DNA from: Haloarculaceae archaeon
Lineage (GTDB): Archaea; Halobacteriota; Halobacteria; Halobacteriales; Haloarculaceae
Length of the DNA stretch: 8,416 nucleotides
NCBI GenBank assembly: GCA_018609945.1
Contig: JAHENO010000146.1
Span: 1 to 8,416, forward strand
Direction: 5' to 3'
Part shown: piece by piece, positions 6,930-8,416 of the stretch
Layout: every line of letters starts with the position of its first letter
Numbering within the stretch: the first letter of the stretch is position 1
Notes under the pieces: generated by a model
The model's input: only the letters and a program-made list of their open reading frames with translations
The model's database searches: none
Told to the model about the DNA's origin: nothing
Made by a program: the position numbers and the translations under genes

Positions 6930-7034
6930 ATGAGTGCGACCGAAGAGACACACCGGTGTGAGGCGTGCGGGAAGGAGTTCGAGAGCCGGGAGGCCCTGCG
7001 CAGGCACGTCTACGACGTCGGGCTCGTGTGGTGA
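6930..7034 (+). CDS. Small zinc-finger mini-protein (34 aa)
   Basis: ATG to TGA gives 34 residues beginning MSATEETHRCEACGKEF and ending DVGLVW. Cys10 and Cys13 form a CEAC knuckle, followed by the classical finger hydrophobics (Phe17, Leu23) and His26. This is the C2H2 layout CX2C-X12-H, but where the second His would sit the chain reads His-Val-Tyr-Asp, so only three clear zinc ligands are present. Small C2H2-like proteins of this shape are frequent in haloarchaea. Some are known to influence biofilm or growth traits, but I cannot assign a role to this one. The gene lies 67 bp after topA on the same strand, with codon use like its neighbours and a start spaced correctly for a weak TATA element. 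Its closeness to topA might mean cotranscription. The coding call rests on the motif and start context, because the length alone is not significant. Confidence 0.72.
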   Translation: MSATEETHRCEACGKEFESREALRRHVYDVGLVW

Positions 7035-7036
7035 TA

Positions 7037-7109
7037 CTGCCGGCCACAAGCCCCGAGCAGTTTCGACCCCGCGTGGGGTCGGCTATCCTCGCGAGGTCGT
7101 AGCCGGCAG
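7037..7109. ncRNA. Candidate structured element downstream of the zinc-finger gene
   Basis: A perfect 8-bp stem, CTGCCGGC (7037-7044) with GCCGGCAG (7102-7109), encloses a perfect 7-bp hairpin CGACCCC-GCGT-GGGGTCG (7064-7081) and a nested hairpin GGCTA/TAGCC (7081-7085 with 7100-7104) holding the palindrome CCTCGCGAGG (7087-7096). The outer stem and the GGCTA/TAGCC stem share bases 7102-7104, so they would be alternatives. It may be a small RNA, the 3' end of the zinc-finger mRNA, or DNA-level structure. High GC makes chance stems common, so transcription is unproven. Confidence 0.35.
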
Positions 7110-7110
7110 C

Positions 7111-7144
7111 ACGAGCGGTCGCGTCCGGCCGGCGACGGCCTCGT
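7111..7144. repeat. Inverted repeat with GTCGC/GCGAC inner stem
   Basis: ACGAG (7111-7115) pairs with CTCGT (7140-7144), and inside it GTCGC (7118-7122) pairs with GCGAC (7132-7136) around a loop containing CCGGCCGG. It directly follows the structured element at 7037-7109 and precedes the aspS promoter. It has no T-run after it. It could belong to the same folded RNA or be GC-driven chance. Confidence 0.35.
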
Positions 7145-7168
7145 GGCGGGCGGGGGAACAAAAGGCTG

Positions 7169-7177
7169 TTCTTAAGT
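7169..7177 (+). promoter_or_regulatory. TATA box of aspS
   Basis: TTCTTAAGT is centred about 27 bp before the aspS ATG and preceded by the purine/A-rich AACAAAAGG (7157-7165), which could hold the BRE. The placement predicts a leaderless aspS mRNA. Confidence 0.6.
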
Positions 7178-7178
7178 C

Positions 7179-7198
7179 CGGGCCGTCGAAACGGCCCG
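7179..7198. promoter_or_regulatory. Perfect palindrome between the aspS TATA box and start codon
   Basis: CGGGCCGT (7179-7186) and ACGGCCCG (7191-7198) are perfect 8-bp inverted arms around CGAA, ending one base before the ATG. If the mRNA is leaderless the palindrome lies in promoter DNA and could be a repressor operator. If transcription starts upstream it would form a hairpin occluding the start. Confidence 0.5.
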
Positions 7199-7199
7199 T

Positions 7200-8416
7200 A
7201 TGGACGACCGCATCTACACCGCGGAGGCCGAGCCGGGCGAGACGGTGACGCTCGCCGGCTGGGTCCACGAGATACGGGACCTGGGCGGCATCGCCTTCCT
7301 CATCCTCCGGGACACGACCGGCAAGATACAGGTCAAGTTCGAGAAAGACGAGATGGACGACGCCCTCGTCGAGACGGCGCTGGGGGTCCACCGCGAGAGC
7401 GCCATCACCGTGACGGGCGACGTCGAAGAGGAGGAGCGGGCCCCGACGGGTGTCGAAGTCGTCCCCGAGTCCGTCGAGGTGCTCGCGGAGGCCGACCCCG
7501 AACTGCCCCTCGATCCGTCGGGGAAGGTCGAGGCGGACCTCTCGACGCGGCTCGACAACCGGACGCTCGATCTCCGCAAGGCGGAGGTCAAGGCCATCTT
7601 CGAGATCCGCGCCGAGGTGTTGCGCGCGGTCCGGGAGCAGTTCCGGGCCCTGGACTGTACGGAGATCAACACCCCGAAGATCGTCGCCACGGGCACCGAG
7701 GGCGGGACGGAGCTGTTCCCGGTCACCTACTTCGGGCGCGAGGCGTTCATGAACCAGAGCCCGCAGCTGTTCAAACAGCTGATGGTCGGGTCGGGACTGG
7801 AGCGGGTCTTCGAGATCGGCCCAATCTTCCGCGCCGAGGAGCACAACACCCCGCGCCACCTCAACGAGGCGACGATGATCGACTTCGAGTCGGCCTTCAT
7901 CGACCACACGGAAGCGATGGACGTCTGCGAGTCGATCGTCCGGGCCGCCTACGAGGGCGTCGCCGAGAACTGCGGCGAGCAACTGGCGACGCTCGGGTAC
8001 GACGACTTCGGGGTGCCCGAGGACGAGTTCCCGCGCCTGACATACGAGGAGACCCTCGAACGGGTCAACGCCACCGGCGCCCTCGACGAGCCGCTGGTGT
8101 GGGGCGACGACCTGCCCACCGAGGGCGAGAAGGCGCTGGGCGAGGAGATCGGTACCCACTACTTCATCACCGACTGGCCCAGCGAGGTCAAGCCCTTCTA
8201 CATCAAGGACCACGACGACGACCCCGAGGTGTCGACGGGCTTCGACATGATGCACCCCTCGCTGGAACTGGTCTCGGGCGGCCAGCGCGAACACCGCCAC
8301 GACCACCTCATCGAGGGCTTCGAACAGCAGGGGCTCGAACCCGAGGCCTTCGAGTACTACACCAAGATGTTCAAGTACGGGATGCCGCCCCACGCCGGCT
8401 GGGGCCTCGGTGTCGA
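7200..8416 (+). CDS. aspS: Aspartyl-tRNA synthetase, archaeal type, 3' end cut off by window edge
   Basis: Charges tRNA(Asp), and probably also tRNA(Asn), with aspartate using ATP; cytoplasmic class IIb synthetase. There are 405 complete codons in view of an expected 430-435. Residues about 1-105 are the OB-fold anticodon-binding domain (LAGWVHEIRDLGGIAFLILRD, 18-38). The hinge ELPLDPSGKVEADLSTRLDNR (101-121) is typical of archaeal AspRS. Motif 1 covers about 133-161. Motif 2 is IFRAEEHNTPRHLNEATMIDFE (209-230), with Arg211 as the ATP-binding arginine. ELVSGGQREHRH (356-367) is the aspartate/Mg2+ site region. The sequence stops within motif 3 (AGWGLGV, 399-405), just before its arginine. His23 and Pro82 occupy the two anticodon-loop-contact positions that are Trp and Lys in discriminating archaeal AspRS, which suggests relaxed tRNA specificity. 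The ATG at 7200 follows the palindrome directly and no Shine-Dalgarno sequence is present. Confidence 0.97.
   Translation, partial: MDDRIYTAEAEPGETVTLAGWVHEIRDLGGIAFLILRDTTGKIQVKFEKDEMDDALVETALGVHRESAITVTGDVEEEERAPTGVEVVPESVEVLAEADPELPLDPSGKVEADLSTRLDNRTLDLRKAEVKAIFEIRAEVLRAVREQFRALDCTEINTPKIVATGTEGGTELFPVTYFGREAFMNQSPQLFKQLMVGSGLERVFEIGPIFRAEEHNTPRHLNEATMIDFESAFIDHTEAMDVCESIVRAAYEGVAENCGEQLATLGYDDFGVPEDEFPRLTYEETLERVNATGALDEPLVWGDDLPTEGEKALGEEIGTHYFITDWPSEVKPFYIKDHDDDPEVSTGFDMMHPSLELVSGGQREHRHDHLIEGFEQQGLEPEAFEYYTKMFKYGMPPHAGWGLGV

Noticed and set aside
7038..7109. tRNA gene: a 7-bp closing stem spans 72 nt with an internal hairpin near the anticodon position
   Set aside because: The internal hairpin has a 4-base loop in the wrong register for a 7-base anticodon loop. 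There is no D-arm pairing, no TTCRA T-loop with a 5-bp stem, and the minus strand does not fit either.
7083..8393. 436-codon minus-strand open frame opposite aspS
   Set aside because: Antisense shadow of aspS; the plus strand carries all the class II synthetase motifs.
1..8416. Mobile elements, CRISPR arrays, prophage or integration sites
   Set aside because: No transposase or integrase motif, no regularly spaced repeats and no target-site duplications were seen; gene content and base use are uniform and housekeeping.

Overview
This window is chromosomal DNA from a haloarchaeon (class Halobacteria). The signs are high GC, strongly Asp/Glu-rich proteins, TATA-like boxes about 27 bp upstream of start codons with no room for a leader, and archaeal-type enzymes: GTP cyclohydrolase III, a haloarchaeal TopA and an archaeal-type AspRS. 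I cannot name genus or species from the sequence alone. All genes look chromosomal and mostly housekeeping. I see no mobile element, CRISPR array, rRNA or tRNA.

Layout. From the left edge to 1794, minus strand, lies a 3'-truncated phosphoenolpyruvate synthase gene (ppsA). Upstream of it, 1854-2819 on the same strand, is a divergent PhzF-fold protein that appears to lack key catalytic residues. A compact divergent promoter at about 2843-2848 separates it from a plus-strand hotdog acyl-CoA thioesterase (2876-3337). Next on the plus strand are GTP cyclohydrolase III (3440-4198, first step of archaeal riboflavin/F420 synthesis) and DNA topoisomerase I (4382-6862). A 34-codon zinc-finger mini-protein follows (6930-7034), then a hairpin-rich intergenic stretch (7035-7199), and then aspartyl-tRNA synthetase (7200 to the right edge, truncated at its 3' end).

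The genes do not form a single pathway. They cover central carbon metabolism (PpsA), CoA-thioester turnover, cofactor synthesis, DNA topology and translation. Each plus-strand gene has its own spacer and usually its own candidate TATA box, so most are probably transcribed separately.

The points most worth a second look are: the PhzF homologue with its catalytic Glu, His and Asp replaced; the single TATA element placed at about -27 to -30 for two divergent genes; the His/Pro signature of a non-discriminating AspRS; the perfect palindrome between the aspS TATA box and start; the hairpin cluster before aspS; and the duplicated composite zinc modules of TopA. No clearly new multi-gene system is evident.
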